Assembly: GCA_004335735.1 (NCBI GenBank)
Contig: QAXK01001018.1
Coordinates: 1-64,000, forward strand
Direction of reading: 5' to 3'
Length of the DNA stretch: 64,000 nt
Source: Chlorella sp. KRBP
Lineage: Eukaryota > Chlorophyta > Trebouxiophyceae > Chlorellales > Chlorellaceae
This document shows, in pieces, positions 1 through 9,600 of the stretch. Each line of letters starts with the position of its first letter. Position 1 is the stretch's first letter. A program made the position numbers and the translations under genes. Below the pieces are notes generated by a model. The model searched no databases, was not told where the DNA came from, and was given only the letters and a program-made list of their open reading frames with translations.

Positions 1-429
1 CTGGCCGCCCTCGTCGGCATCCCCGGGCTCGGGCTGTACCTCGTCGCCAAGGCGGTGGGCCTCAACACGACCGTCGCGGCGGCCAACCTCGTCGGCGCCG
101 CATGGTTCACCGTGCCGCTCCTCGTCCTCGCGGCCGCGCAGAACGCCGTGCTCGAGGAGACGGTGATGGTCGGCTACCTCTTCCGCCGGTGGGGCCAGGC
201 CGGGTGGGGGCAGTGGCGGGTCATCGTCACGTCCGCGCTGATCCGGGGGACCTACCACCTCTACCAGGGGTTCGGCGGCTTCGTCGGGAACGTCGTCATG
301 GGCCTGCTCTTCGGCTGGCTCTACACGCGGACGAAGCGCGTCATGCCGCTCGTCGTCGCGCACACGATCCTCGACGTCGTCGCGTTCGTGGGGTACGCGC
401 TCGTCAAGCCGCACGTCTCCTGGCTCTGA
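1..429 (+). CDS. CPBP-family intramembrane metalloprotease, C-terminal part
   Basis: The frame is open from base 1, so the N-terminus lies upstream; 142 residues are visible. The segment EETVMVGYLFRR matches the first CPBP (Abi) motif, a di-glutamate followed by Arg. The stretch around YHLYQGFGGFVG and the later HTILD carry the conserved His positions of motifs 2 and 3. Hydrophobic segments between them fit membrane helices. Family members are multi-pass proteases related to eukaryotic CAAX prenyl endopeptidases; bacterial substrates are mostly unknown. It is convergent with sdhB, separated by a hairpin terminator. Confidence 0.85.
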   Translation: MAALVGIPGLGLYLVAKAVGLNTTVAAANLVGAAWFTVPLLVLAAAQNAVLEETVMVGYLFRRWGQAGWGQWRVIVTSALIRGTYHLYQGFGGFVGNVVMGLLFGWLYTRTKRVMPLVVAHTILDVVAFVGYALVKPHVSWL

Positions 430-458
430 CCCCCGGCCGCGAGCCGCCCCCACACGCA

Positions 459-505
459 GGAGCTCCCGCGGCTCGCACTCGTTCGTGCGTGCCGCGGGAG
501 CGTCC
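459..505. terminator. bidirectional hairpin terminator between CPBP gene and sdhB
   Basis: Arms at 459-478 and 485-505 pair almost fully (one bulged base, one mismatch) around a six-base loop. The core GCTCCCGCGGC / GCCGCGGGAGC is a perfect 11-bp stem. It lies between two convergent genes. Its right arm shares 17 bases with the loop and arm of a second palindrome at 39975-40019, so this may be a dispersed palindromic repeat used as a terminator. Confidence 0.7.
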
Positions 506-513
506 GGGAGACC

Positions 514-1251
514 TCAGCCGCGCAGGGCGCTGCGCAGGTCCTTGTTGAGCGTCGAGATGACGTCCTGCGGGATGCCCTTGGGGCAGGCCTGCGAGCAGGC
601 GCCGACGTTGGTGCAGCCGCCGAAGCCCTCGTGGTCGTGCTGGTCGACCATCGAGACGACCCGGGCCATCCGCTCGGGCTGGCCCTGGGGCAGCTCGGAG
701 AGGTGGGTGACCTTCGCGCCCATGAAGAGCATCGCGCTGGCGTTCGGGCAGGCCGCGACACAGGCGCCGCAGCCGATGCACTCGGCGGCCATGAACGCGC
801 GGTCGGCCTGCGGCTTCGGCACCGGCGCCGCGTGGGCGTCGGGGGCCGAGCCGGTGTTGGCGGAGATGTAGCCGCCGGCCTGGATGATGCGGTCGAAGGC
901 GCCGCGGTCGACGACGAGGTCCTTGATGACCGGGAAGGCGTCGGCGCGCCACGGCTCGATGGTGATGACCTCGCCGTCGCTGAAGCTGCGCATGTGCAGC
1001 TGGCACGTGGTGGTCTTCTCGGGGCCGTGCGCGTCACCGGAGATCATCAGCCCGCACATGCCGCAGATGCCCTCGCGACAGTCGGAGTCGAACGCGATGG
1101 GCTCCTCGCCCTTGGCGTTGAGCTGCTCGTTGAGGACGTCGAGCATCTCGAGGAAGCTCATGTCCTCGCTGATGTCGCTGACCTTGTAGGTGACCATCTC
1201 GCCCGGGTGACGGGGGCCGGCCTGGCGCCAGATCTTGAGGGTGAGGTTCAT
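514..1251 (-). CDS. sdhB: succinate dehydrogenase iron-sulfur subunit
   Basis: Electron-transfer subunit of respiratory complex II, passing electrons from SdhA FAD to quinone. 245 residues from ATG 1251; the frame runs 47 codons further upstream, but that part is low-complexity read-through of sdhA DNA. Cys58, 63, 66 and 83 are the [2Fe-2S] ligands. A ferredoxin-like module has CIGCGACVAACP (Cys158/161/164/168) and a second cluster motif CTNVGACSQACP (Cys213/219/223), giving the [4Fe-4S] and [3Fe-4S] sites. Last gene of the sdhC-sdhA-sdhB operon, 46 bp after sdhA. Confidence 0.97.
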   Translation of the reverse strand: MNLTLKIWRQAGPRHPGEMVTYKVSDISEDMSFLEMLDVLNEQLNAKGEEPIAFDSDCREGICGMCGLMISGDAHGPEKTTTCQLHMRSFSDGEVITIEPWRADAFPVIKDLVVDRGAFDRIIQAGGYISANTGSAPDAHAAPVPKPQADRAFMAAECIGCGACVAACPNASAMLFMGAKVTHLSELPQGQPERMARVVSMVDQHDHEGFGGCTNVGACSQACPKGIPQDVISTLNKDLRSALRG

Positions 1252-1297
1252 CGGGGTCCTCGGTCGGTGTCGGTGGTGTGGTGGGAGCGACGAGCCG

Positions 1298-1694
1298 TCA
1301 CTTGTAGCTCCGCTGCTTGAGCTCGATGGCCTCGTAGACGAGGTCCTCCTTGTGGAGCACGGGCGCCGACATCTCGCCGTCGCCGTCGCCACCGGAGAAC
1401 TCCCACGCCGCGACGTAGAGGAACTCGTCGTCGTGGCGCAGCGCCTCGCCGTCCTCGGTCTGGGACTCGGCCCGGAAGTGGCCGCCGCAGGACTCGCGCC
1501 GGTGGAGGGCGTCGATGCACATGAGCTCGCCGAGCTCGAGGAAGTCGGCGACGCGGCCGGCCTTCTCGAGGCTCTGGTTGAGCGTGTCGGCCGAGCCGAG
1601 CACGCGCACGTTGCGCCAGAACTCCTCGCGCAGACCGCGGATGAGGTCGATGGCCTTGAGCAGCCCCTCCTCGGAGCGCTCCATCCCGCAGTAC

Positions 1695-1735
<41 letters not shown>

Positions 1736-3298
1736 GCTGCGCTCGCCGTTGATCTCCAGGAGCCGCTTCGTGCGCCGCTCGACGCGGGTCCGCGCCTCGA
1801 CCACGTCGGCGTGGTCCTCGCCGAGCTTGTCGAACGGGCCCTGGGCGAGGTAGTCGCGGATCGTGTTGGGGAGGACGAAGTAGCCGTCGGCGAGGCCCTG
1901 CATCAGGGCCGAGGCGCCGAGGCGGTTCGCGCCGTGGTCGGAGAAGTTCGCCTCGCCGGTGACGAAGAGGCCGGGGATCGTCGACTGCAGGTCGTAGTCG
2001 ACCCAGAGCCCGCCCATGACGTAGTGCACGGCGGGGTAGATCCGCATCGGCACCTCGTACGGGTTCTCGCCCGTGATCCGGGCGTACATGTCGAAGAGGT
2101 TGCCGTACTTCGACTCCACCGCGTCCCGGCCGAGGCGCTCGATGGCGTCGGCGAAGTCGAGGTAGACGCCGCGCCGGAAGTCACCGACGACCGGGCCGAC
2201 GCCGCGGCCCTCGTCGCAGACGTTCTTGGCCTGGCGCGAGGCGATGTCGCGCGGGACGAGGTTGCCGAACGAGGGGTAGATCCGCTCCAGGTAGTAGTCG
2301 CGGTCCTCCTCGGGGATCTGGCGCGGGTCCTTGTCGCAGTCGTCGCGGTTCTTCGGCACCCAGATCCGGCCGTCGTTGCGCAGCGACTCGGACATGAGCG
2401 TCAGCTTCGACTGGTGCTCGCCGGAGACGGGGATGCAGGTCGGGTGGATCTGCGTGTAGCAGGGGTTGGCCATGAGCGCGCCCTTGCGGTGCGCGCGCCA
2501 GCTGGCCGTGACGTTGGACCCCATCGCGTTCGTGGAGAGGAAGAAGACGTTGCCGTACCCGCCGGAGGCGAGCACGACCGCGTCCGCGAGGTGGGTCTCG
2601 ATCTCCCCGGTGACGAGGTCGCGGGCGATGATGCCGCGCGCCTTGCCGTCGGCGACGACGAGCTCGAGCATCTCGTGGCGGGTGTACTGCGCGACGGTGC
2701 CGGCCGCGACCTGCCGCTCGAGGGCCTGGTAGGCGCCGATGAGCAGCTGCTGGCCGGTCTGGCCCCGCGCGTAGAACGTGCGGGAGACCTGGACGCCGCC
2801 GAAGGAGCGGTTGTCGAGGAGGCCGCCGTACTCGCGGGCGAACGGGACGCCCTGCGCGACGCACTGGTCGATGATGTTCGCGCTGACCTCGGCGAGGCGG
2901 TAGACGTTGGTCTCGCGCGAGCGGTAGTCGCCGCCCTTGACGGTGTCGTAGAAGAGGCGGAACGTCGAGTCGCCGTCCTCCTTGTAGTTCTTCGCCGCGT
3001 TGATGCCGCCCTGGGCCGCGATGGAGTGCGCGCGCCGCGGCGAGTCCTGGAAGCAGAAGACCTTGACGTTGTAGCCGGCCTCGCCGAGCGTCGCCGCGGC
3101 CGAGCCGCCCGCGAGCCCGGTGCCGACGATGATGACGTCGAGCTTGCGGCGGTTGGCGGGGTTGACGAGCGCGGCGTCGAACTTGCGCTGCGTCCACTTG
3201 CCGGCGATCGGGCCGGGGGGCGCCTTGGTGTCGGCGACCGGCTCGCCCTCGGTGTAGAGGCCGTGCGCGATCCCGGCGTTGACGGTGGTCTCGGTCAT
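1298..3298 (-). CDS. sdhA: succinate dehydrogenase flavoprotein subunit
   Basis: Catalytic subunit oxidising succinate to fumarate with covalent FAD; TCA cycle and respiratory chain, cytoplasmic face of the membrane. 666 residues. The dinucleotide-binding motif VIIVGTGLAGGSAAAT is at residues 55-70 and the HSIAAQGGINAA motif follows, with His91 as the expected FAD attachment site. HPTCIPVSGEHQSKL is the substrate-site region. The length and the motif order match the soluble-cytochrome-b558-type complexes of actinobacteria. Starts 11 bp after sdhC. Confidence 0.97.
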
Positions 3299-3309
3299 GA
3301 GTCAGTGCC

Positions 3310-4014
3310 TCACTTGATCAGGCCGAAGAGGATGGACAGCGGCGGGACGAGGAACCCGACGACGATCACCGCGGACAGCGCGTTCGCGACGACCTTGGCC
3401 CGGCGGTGGGCGGCGGGGTTCATCGTCCAGCCGAGGGTCTGCTGCGCGCTGAACACCCCGTGCGAGAGGTGCAGCGCGAGGGCGACCATCGCGAGGACGT
3501 AGAGGAGGGTCAGCCACGGGACCTGGAAGCTGGCGACGACGAGCTCGTAGGGGTTCTGCTGGACGTTCGGGCCCTGCTTGTCCGGGTTGACCGAGAACTT
3601 GAGGATCGTGAACTGGAGCAGGTGCCAGACGATGAACAGCAGGAGGAAGACCCCGCCCCAGCGCATCCAGGCGGTCTTCATCGCCGACCGGGCGGCCGCG
3701 TACTTCGTCCGCCGCGCGTTGCCGGCCCGGCTCCACAGCGCGAAGGCCGCGTACGCGTGGCCGACGAGGCTGAGCAGCAGGACGACGCGGATCACCCACA
3801 GCAGCCCGCCGTACGGCAGCATCGGCTCCCCGATGGTGCGCAGGTGCTCGGCGTAGGTGTTGAACGCCTCCTCACCCGCCAGCGCCTTGAGGTTGCCGTA
3901 CATGTGGAGGAGGACGTACCCGACGAACACGAGGCCTGTTCCCGCCATGAGGACCTTCAGGCCGATCGTGGTCCGTCGTGCCGTCCTCGGTCGCGAGGAA
4001 GTCGTTGTGGCCAC
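3310..4014 (-). CDS. sdhC: succinate dehydrogenase cytochrome b subunit
   Basis: Single membrane anchor of complex II, binding haem b and menaquinone. 234 residues with about five transmembrane helices. Candidate haem ligands are His37 (LLHMYG) and the histidines in GHAYAAF, VWHLLQF and LHLSHGVFS. It fits the b558 type with one fused C/D subunit, since no sdhD is present. GTG start at 4014 is preceded by no Shine-Dalgarno, but by a TAGGGT box at the leaderless distance. Confidence 0.93.
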   Translation of the reverse strand: MATTTSSRPRTARRTTIGLKVLMAGTGLVFVGYVLLHMYGNLKALAGEEAFNTYAEHLRTIGEPMLPYGGLLWVIRVVLLLSLVGHAYAAFALWSRAGNARRTKYAAARSAMKTAWMRWGGVFLLLFIVWHLLQFTILKFSVNPDKQGPNVQQNPYELVVASFQVPWLTLLYVLAMVALALHLSHGVFSAQQTLGWTMNPAAHRRAKVVANALSAVIVVGFLVPPLSILFGLIK

Positions 4015-4020
4015 GGACGC

Positions 4021-4026
4021 ACCCTA
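4021..4026 (-). promoter_or_regulatory. -10 box of leaderless sdh operon promoter
   Basis: TAGGGT on the minus strand ends six bases before the sdhC GTG. This would put the transcript start at the start codon itself. No ribosome-binding sequence lies between. Confidence 0.55.
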
Positions 4027-4133
4027 GTCCCCGGTCCCGACCGGATCGAGCGCTGTCGAGGGCTGTGACGGTGTGACATTCACCCGGTTACCTCCGGGTA
4101 CGTCGGGCCCCGACCCGTCGACGGGTGTGCGGC

Positions 4134-4970
4134 TCAGGCGCGGCGGGCCGCGACGGCCGCGTCGTAGAGCGCCTTCTTGGACAGGCCGGTCGCCGAGGCC
4201 ACCTCGGCGCAGACGTCCTTGAGCCGCTCGCCGGCGGCGACCCGGGAGAGCACCTCGGGCAGCACGTCCTCGAGCCCGGCGGACGGCCCGGTGGCCCCGC
4301 CGACGACGACGGTGATCTCGCCGCGGGCGTGCTCCTCGGCCCACGCGGCGAGCTCGGCGAGCGGGCCGCGGCGCACCTCCTCGTAGGTCTTGGTCAGCTC
4401 GCGGCAGACGGCGGCCGGGCGGTCGGGGCCGAACGCGGCGGCCATCGAGGTGAGGGCGCGGGCCAGCCGGTGCGGCGCCTCGAAGAAGACCATCGTCCGG
4501 GGCTCGGCGGCGAGGCCGGCCAGGGCTCGCTCGCGCTCGCCGTCCTTGCGCGGGAGGAAGCCCTCGAAGCAGAACCGGTCGACGGGCAGGCCCGAGACGG
4601 CGAGCGCGGTGAGGACGGCCGAGGGCCCGGGGACGGCGGTGACGCGGACGCCCGCGGCGACGGCGGCGGCGACGAGCCGGTAGCCGGGGTCGGAGACCGA
4701 CGGCATCCCGGCGTCGGTGACGACGACGACCCGGGCACCGCCGAGCATCGCCTCGACGAGGTCTCCGGAGCGGCCGGACTCGTTGTGCTCGTGGAAGGAC
4801 ACGACCCGGCCGGGAGGCGCGACGCCGAGGTCGGCGCACAGCCGCCGGAGCCGGCGGGTGTCCTCGGCCGCGACGACGTCGGCACCGGCCAGCTCCTCGG
4901 CGAGCCGGGGGGCGGCGTCGCGCGGGTCGCCGATCGGGGTGGCCGCGAGGACGAGGGCTCCGGCACTCAT
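4134..4970 (-). CDS. rsmI: 16S rRNA (cytidine1402-2'-O)-methyltransferase
   Basis: RsmI uses S-adenosylmethionine to 2'-O-methylate C1402 in the decoding centre of 16S rRNA. 278 residues, a tetrapyrrole-methylase fold. Family motifs are visible: LAATPIGDPRDA at the N-terminus, AEDTRR, SFHEHNE, VTDAGMPSVSDPGYRL and VPGPSA. The C-terminal GLSKKALYD segment matches the conserved tail. It is divergent from the mannosyltransferase gene, the same neighbourhood seen for Rv1003/Rv1002c in Mycobacterium tuberculosis. Confidence 0.96.
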   Translation of the reverse strand: MSAGALVLAATPIGDPRDAAPRLAEELAGADVVAAEDTRRLRRLCADLGVAPPGRVVSFHEHNESGRSGDLVEAMLGGARVVVVTDAGMPSVSDPGYRLVAAAVAAGVRVTAVPGPSAVLTALAVSGLPVDRFCFEGFLPRKDGERERALAGLAAEPRTMVFFEAPHRLARALTSMAAAFGPDRPAAVCRELTKTYEEVRRGPLAELAAWAEEHARGEITVVVGGATGPSAGLEDVLPEVLSRVAAGERLKDVCAEVASATGLSKKALYDAAVAARRA

Positions 4971-5014
4971 GGCGCGATCCTCGCACGCCGCGCGGGAGGC
5001 GGAGGTCGGCCACC

Positions 5015-5020
5015 TACGAT
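5015..5020 (+). promoter_or_regulatory. -10 box of leaderless pmt promoter
   Basis: TACGAT with its last base seven positions before GTG 5027. It overlaps the region just before the in-frame GTG 5021, so transcription would begin at 5027 and exclude the earlier codon. Confidence 0.5.
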
Positions 5021-5026
5021 GTGCCG

Positions 5027-6586
5027 GTGACCCGGACCGACGAGCTGCGCCACCGGCTGCTCGGGTTCCGGCCCACGGACGCCCTGTGGGGATGGCTCGG
5101 CCCGGGGCTCATCGCCCTCGTGGGCGGGGTGCTGCGGTTCTGGAACCTCGACCGCCCGCAGGCCCTGGTCTTCGACGAGACGTACTACGTCAAGCAGGGC
5201 TGGTCGATGATCCGCTACGGCGTCGAGATGCGCGTGCTCTCCTCGCTCAAGAAGCCGGACGACGCCTTCGTCGGCGGCAACCCCGACGTCTTCAACACCA
5301 CCGACGGCGACTTCGTGGTCCACCCGCCGGTCGGCAAGTGGGTCATCGGGTTCGGGGAGTGGCTCCTCGGCGCGGACTCCGGCTGGGGATGGCGCTTCTC
5401 GGTGGCGCTCCTCGGGACGCTGTCCATCCTCATCGTCGGTCGGGTGGCGCGCCGGATGTTCGGCTCGACGGCGCTCGGGTGCGTCGCGTCCTTCCTGCTG
5501 GCCTTCGAGGGCTCGCACTTCGTGATGTCGCGGACGGGGATCCTCGACATCATCGTCATGTTCTTCGCGCTGTGCGCGTTCGCGGCCCTGCTCGTCGACC
5601 GGGACCGCAGCCGGGAGGTGCTGGCGCAGAAGGTCGGTGCCCTCGGCCGCGGCGAGTGGCCGGGCGGCGGCGGACCGTGGCTCGGCTGGCGGCCGTGGCG
5701 CTGGGTGGCCGGGATCTCGCTGGGCCTGTGCATGGGGACGAAGTGGTCGGGGCTGTTCTTCCTCGCCGCCTTCGGGCTGATGACGGTGTGGTGGGACCTC
5801 GGCGCGCGCCGGGCCGCGGGGGTACGGCACTGGGCGCGCGGGGGCCTGCTCAAGGACGGGCCGTTCGCGGCGCTCCAGATGGTGGTCACCGGGGCCGTCG
5901 TCTACACCGTGTCGTGGACCGGCTGGTTCCTGTCCGACCACGGCTACCACCGGCACTGGGACACCTTCAACCCCGGCCAGGGCGTGCAGTGGCTTCCGCC
6001 GGTGCTGCGGAACTGGGTGAAGTACCACCAGGACGCGTACCAGTTCAACACCACGCTGAGCACGCCCCACCCGTACCAGTCGAACCCGTGGTCCTGGCTC
6101 GTCCAGACCCGCCCGACCTCCTTCTACTACGAGAGCCCGACGCGCGGCGTCGACGGCTGCACCGTGGCGCAGTGCTCCCAGGCGGTCAACCCGATCGGGA
6201 CGATCTCGGTGTGGTGGGTCGGCATCCTCGCCCTGCTCGTCGTGCTCTGGTGGTGGCTCGTGCGGCGCGACTGGCGCGCCGGGGCGATCGCCGCGGGCAT
6301 CGTCGGCGGCTACCTGCCGTGGTTCGTCTACCAGGACCGGACGATCTACACCTTCTACGCGGTGGCCTTCGAGCCGTGGGTCGTCCTGGCCGTCACCTTC
6401 CTCGTCGGGCTGTGGGTGGGCCGGCGCGCGCCCGACCCCGCGCGGTGGCGGACGCGGGTGCTCGTCGTCGGCGGGTACCTGCTGCTGACGCTGGGGCTGT
6501 TCGCGTTCTTCCACCCCGTGTACGTCGCCGACACCATCCCCTACGACCACTGGCACTGGCGGATGTGGTTCCCCAGCTGGATCTGA
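5027..6586 (+). CDS. dolichyl-phosphate-mannose--protein O-mannosyltransferase
   Basis: Integral membrane GT39 enzyme that transfers mannose from polyprenyl-phosphate-mannose to Ser/Thr of exported proteins. About 519 residues with multiple hydrophobic helices. The early FDETYYVKQ segment carries the acidic catalytic region of the family, and the C-terminus has the typical DRTIYTFYAVAFEPW loop. GTG 5021 would add two codons, but the -10 box favours 5027. It is the orthologue, by sequence type and by divergence from rsmI, of mycobacterial Pmt (Rv1002c). Confidence 0.92.
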   Translation: MTRTDELRHRLLGFRPTDALWGWLGPGLIALVGGVLRFWNLDRPQALVFDETYYVKQGWSMIRYGVEMRVLSSLKKPDDAFVGGNPDVFNTTDGDFVVHPPVGKWVIGFGEWLLGADSGWGWRFSVALLGTLSILIVGRVARRMFGSTALGCVASFLLAFEGSHFVMSRTGILDIIVMFFALCAFAALLVDRDRSREVLAQKVGALGRGEWPGGGGPWLGWRPWRWVAGISLGLCMGTKWSGLFFLAAFGLMTVWWDLGARRAAGVRHWARGGLLKDGPFAALQMVVTGAVVYTVSWTGWFLSDHGYHRHWDTFNPGQGVQWLPPVLRNWVKYHQDAYQFNTTLSTPHPYQSNPWSWLVQTRPTSFYYESPTRGVDGCTVAQCSQAVNPIGTISVWWVGILALLVVLWWWLVRRDWRAGAIAAGIVGGYLPWFVYQDRTIYTFYAVAFEPWVVLAVTFLVGLWVGRRAPDPARWRTRVLVVGGYLLLTLGLFAFFHPVYVADTIPYDHWHWRMWFPSWI

Positions 6587-6627
6587 CGCCGCGGCCGGCG
6601 CTCCCCCGCGCTGTCGGGGGCCCGGCG

Positions 6628-6633
6628 TAGGTT
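6628..6633 (+). promoter_or_regulatory. -10 box of leaderless promoter for the nuclease/helicase gene
   Basis: TAGGTT, six bases before ATG 6640, with no Shine-Dalgarno. A short GC hairpin at about 6603-6618 after the mannosyltransferase stop may end the upstream transcript. Confidence 0.5.
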
Positions 6634-6639
6634 CGGGTC

Positions 6640-9600
6640 ATGTTCCTCCTCGGCGACGAGCAGCGGCTCGTCATCAGCGCCAGCGACCTGCGCACGGCGT
6701 CGCGCTGCGAGTTCGCCCTCGTCGCCGGGCTCGACGTCGTCCGGGGCCTGCGCGAGTCGGTGGAGGACCCCGAGGACCCGATGCTGCGCCGCGTCGCGCA
6801 CCTGGGTGACCAGCACGAGAACGAGGAGCTGCGCCGGCTGGGTCGGGCCCACCCGGGCGGCGTCCGCCAGCTGCCCTCGCCGCGGTACTCCCCCGCCGGC
6901 CTCGCCGACGCGATGGCGGCCACCCTCGACGCGCTGGCCTCCGACGCGCAGGTCCTCTCCCAGGCGACGCTCTTCGACGGCCGCTTCGTCGGCCGCGCAG
7001 ACTTCCTCGAGCGGACGGCCGACGGATGGCTCGTCAGCGACACCAAGCTGGCCCGCCACGAGAACGTCCCGGCGCTGCTCCAGGTCGCGGCCTACGCGGC
7101 GCTGCTCGAGGCGGCGGGCGTGCCGGTCGCACCGGTGGCCCGGCTGGTCCTCGGCGGCGGAGAGGTCCACGACGTGCCGCTGGCCGACGTGCTCCCGGTG
7201 TACCGGGCCCGGCGCGAGCGGCTGGAGTCGCTGCTCGAGGAGCACCGGGCCACGGGCGGGGCGGCGGTCTGGGGCGACCCCCGCTGGCTGGCCTGCGGTC
7301 GCTGCGCCGAGTGCGACGTCGAGGTCGAGGCCGCGCGCGACCTCCTGCTCGTCGCGGGGATGCGCGGGCCCACCCGGCGGCGGCTGCTCGACGCCGGCAT
7401 CACGACCGTCGAGGAGCTCGCGGCGTCCTCCGGTCCCGTCCCGGACGTGCGCGCGGCGATGCTCGAGCGGCTGCGCGCCCAGGCGCGGCTGCAGCTCGCG
7501 CAGGACGCGGACCCCGCCGGCGGGGTGCTCCACGAGGTCGTCGACCCCGAGGCGCTGCGCCGGATGCCCCGGCCGAGCGAGGGCGACGTGTTCTTCGACT
7601 TCGAGGGCGACCCCCTGTGGCAGGAGCGCGGCTCGGCCGTCTGGGGGCTCGAGTACCTCTTCGGCATGGTCGAGACCGACTCCGGCGAACCGGTGTTCCG
7701 CGCCTTCTGGGCCCACGACCGGCACGAGGAGAAGCAGGCGCTCGTCGCTTTCGTCGACCACCTCGCCGAGCGCCGGCGGCGCTGGCCCGACCTCCATGTC
7801 TACCACTACGCGCCGTACGAGCCGGCCGCGCTGCTGCGGCTCGCGGCCCGGCACGGCGTCTACGAGGACGAGGTCGACCAGCTCCTGCGCGACGGCGTCT
7901 TCGTCGACCTCTACTCCGTCGTGCGGGCCGGCATCCGGGTCTCGCAGCGCTCGTACTCCATCAAGAAGCTCGAGCCGCTCTACATGGAGGCCCGCGAGGG
8001 TGACGTCCAGGGCGGCGCCGAGAGCATCGTGGTCTACCACCAGTTCACCGCGGCCCGGATCGAGGGACGCGACGACGAGGCCGCGGACCTGCTCGCGGAG
8101 ATCGCGCACTACAACGAGGACGACTGCGTCTCCACCCTCCTCCTGCGCGACTGGCTGCTCGCGCGACGGGCCGAGGTCGTCGGCGACGACTGGTCGCTGC
8201 CGGTGGCCGACGAGGTGTCCGAGGTCGTCGTCAGCGACGTCCGGCGCGCCGCCCTCGCGCTGGAGGCGGCCGTGCGCGGGCTCGTCGAGGGCGTCCTGCC
8301 CGCCGACCGCACCGACGAGCACCACGCCGTGGCCCTCGTCGGGTCGGCGGTCCTCTTCCACGCCCGGGAGGACAAGCCGAAGTGGCAGGAGCACTTCGAG
8401 CGGCTGCGCCTGCCGGTCGGCGACTGGCGGCCGGCCGAGGGCGTCTTCCTCGTCGAGGACGCCGAGGTGGTCACCGACTGGTGGCAGAACACGCCGCGGC
8501 AACGCCCGCGGCGCACCCTTCGGCTGCACGGAGAACCCATGCGGCAGAACGGCATCGGGGTCGGGGCGGCGGTGTCGGCCGTGTACGGCGCGCCCCCGCC
8601 GTCCGGGATGTCGGCCGAGCCCCTGCACGCCAACGCCCGCAGCACGGCCACGGTGAGCGTGCTCGAGACCGAGGAGTCGCTCGCCGAGAACGGCCGGCTC
8701 CACCAGAGCCTGCTCGTCGAGGAGCTCCAGCCCAAGGACGGCGAGCCGCACACCGACGTCCCGGTGGCCCTCGTCCCCAACGACAACGTCAGCTCGGCGC
8801 CCATCGACCGCGCCCTCGCCGAGGTCGCCGAGGTGGTCCGCGACACCGGGCAGGTACCGGTCGGGGCGGGCACCGACGTCCTCCTGCGCTGCCCGCCGCG
8901 GCTGCGGGCAGGGGCGGGCCTGCCGCCGGTCGGTCCGGGGAGCGACGGGTACGTCGAGGCCATCACCGCCGCGCTCACCGGGATGGACGACTCCTACGTC
9001 GCCGTCCAGGGCCCGCCCGGCACGGGCAAGACGCACGTCGGGGCACACGTCGTCGCCCGGCTGGTGGAGCTGGGCTGGGCGGTCGGGGTCTGCGCGCAGA
9101 GCCACGCCGCCGTCGAGAACGTGCTGACCAAGATCGTCACGGCCACCGACGTGTCCGGCGAGCAGGTCGCGAAGGTGGCCCGGGCCACGGCCGACCCCGC
9201 GTGGACGCGGCTGGCCAAGGCCGACGAGCTGGCGGGGTTCGCCGAGGCGCACCGCACCGCGGGGCGCGGGTACGTCATCGGCGGCACCGCCTGGGACCTC
9301 ACCAACCCGGGTCGGGTGGCCCGCGGCCAGCTCGACCTGCTCGTCGTCGACGAGGCCGGCCAGTTCTCGCTCGCCAAGACGCTCGCGGTGTCGGTGGCCG
9401 CGCGCCGGCTCCTCCTGCTCGGTGACCCGCAGCAGCTCCCCCAGGTCACCACCGGCACGCACGCCGAGCCCGTCGACCTCGCCGCCCTCGCGTGGCTGGC
9501 CCGCGGCGAGCCGGTCCTCCCCCCGGAGCTCGGGTACTTCCTCGCGACGACCTGGCGGATGCACCCCGAGCTGACCCGGCCGGTCTCCGAGCTGGCCTAC

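Noticed and set aside
5021..5026. GTG 5021 as mannosyltransferase start
   Set aside because: It would lie directly against the -10 box; the leaderless start at 5027 fits better.
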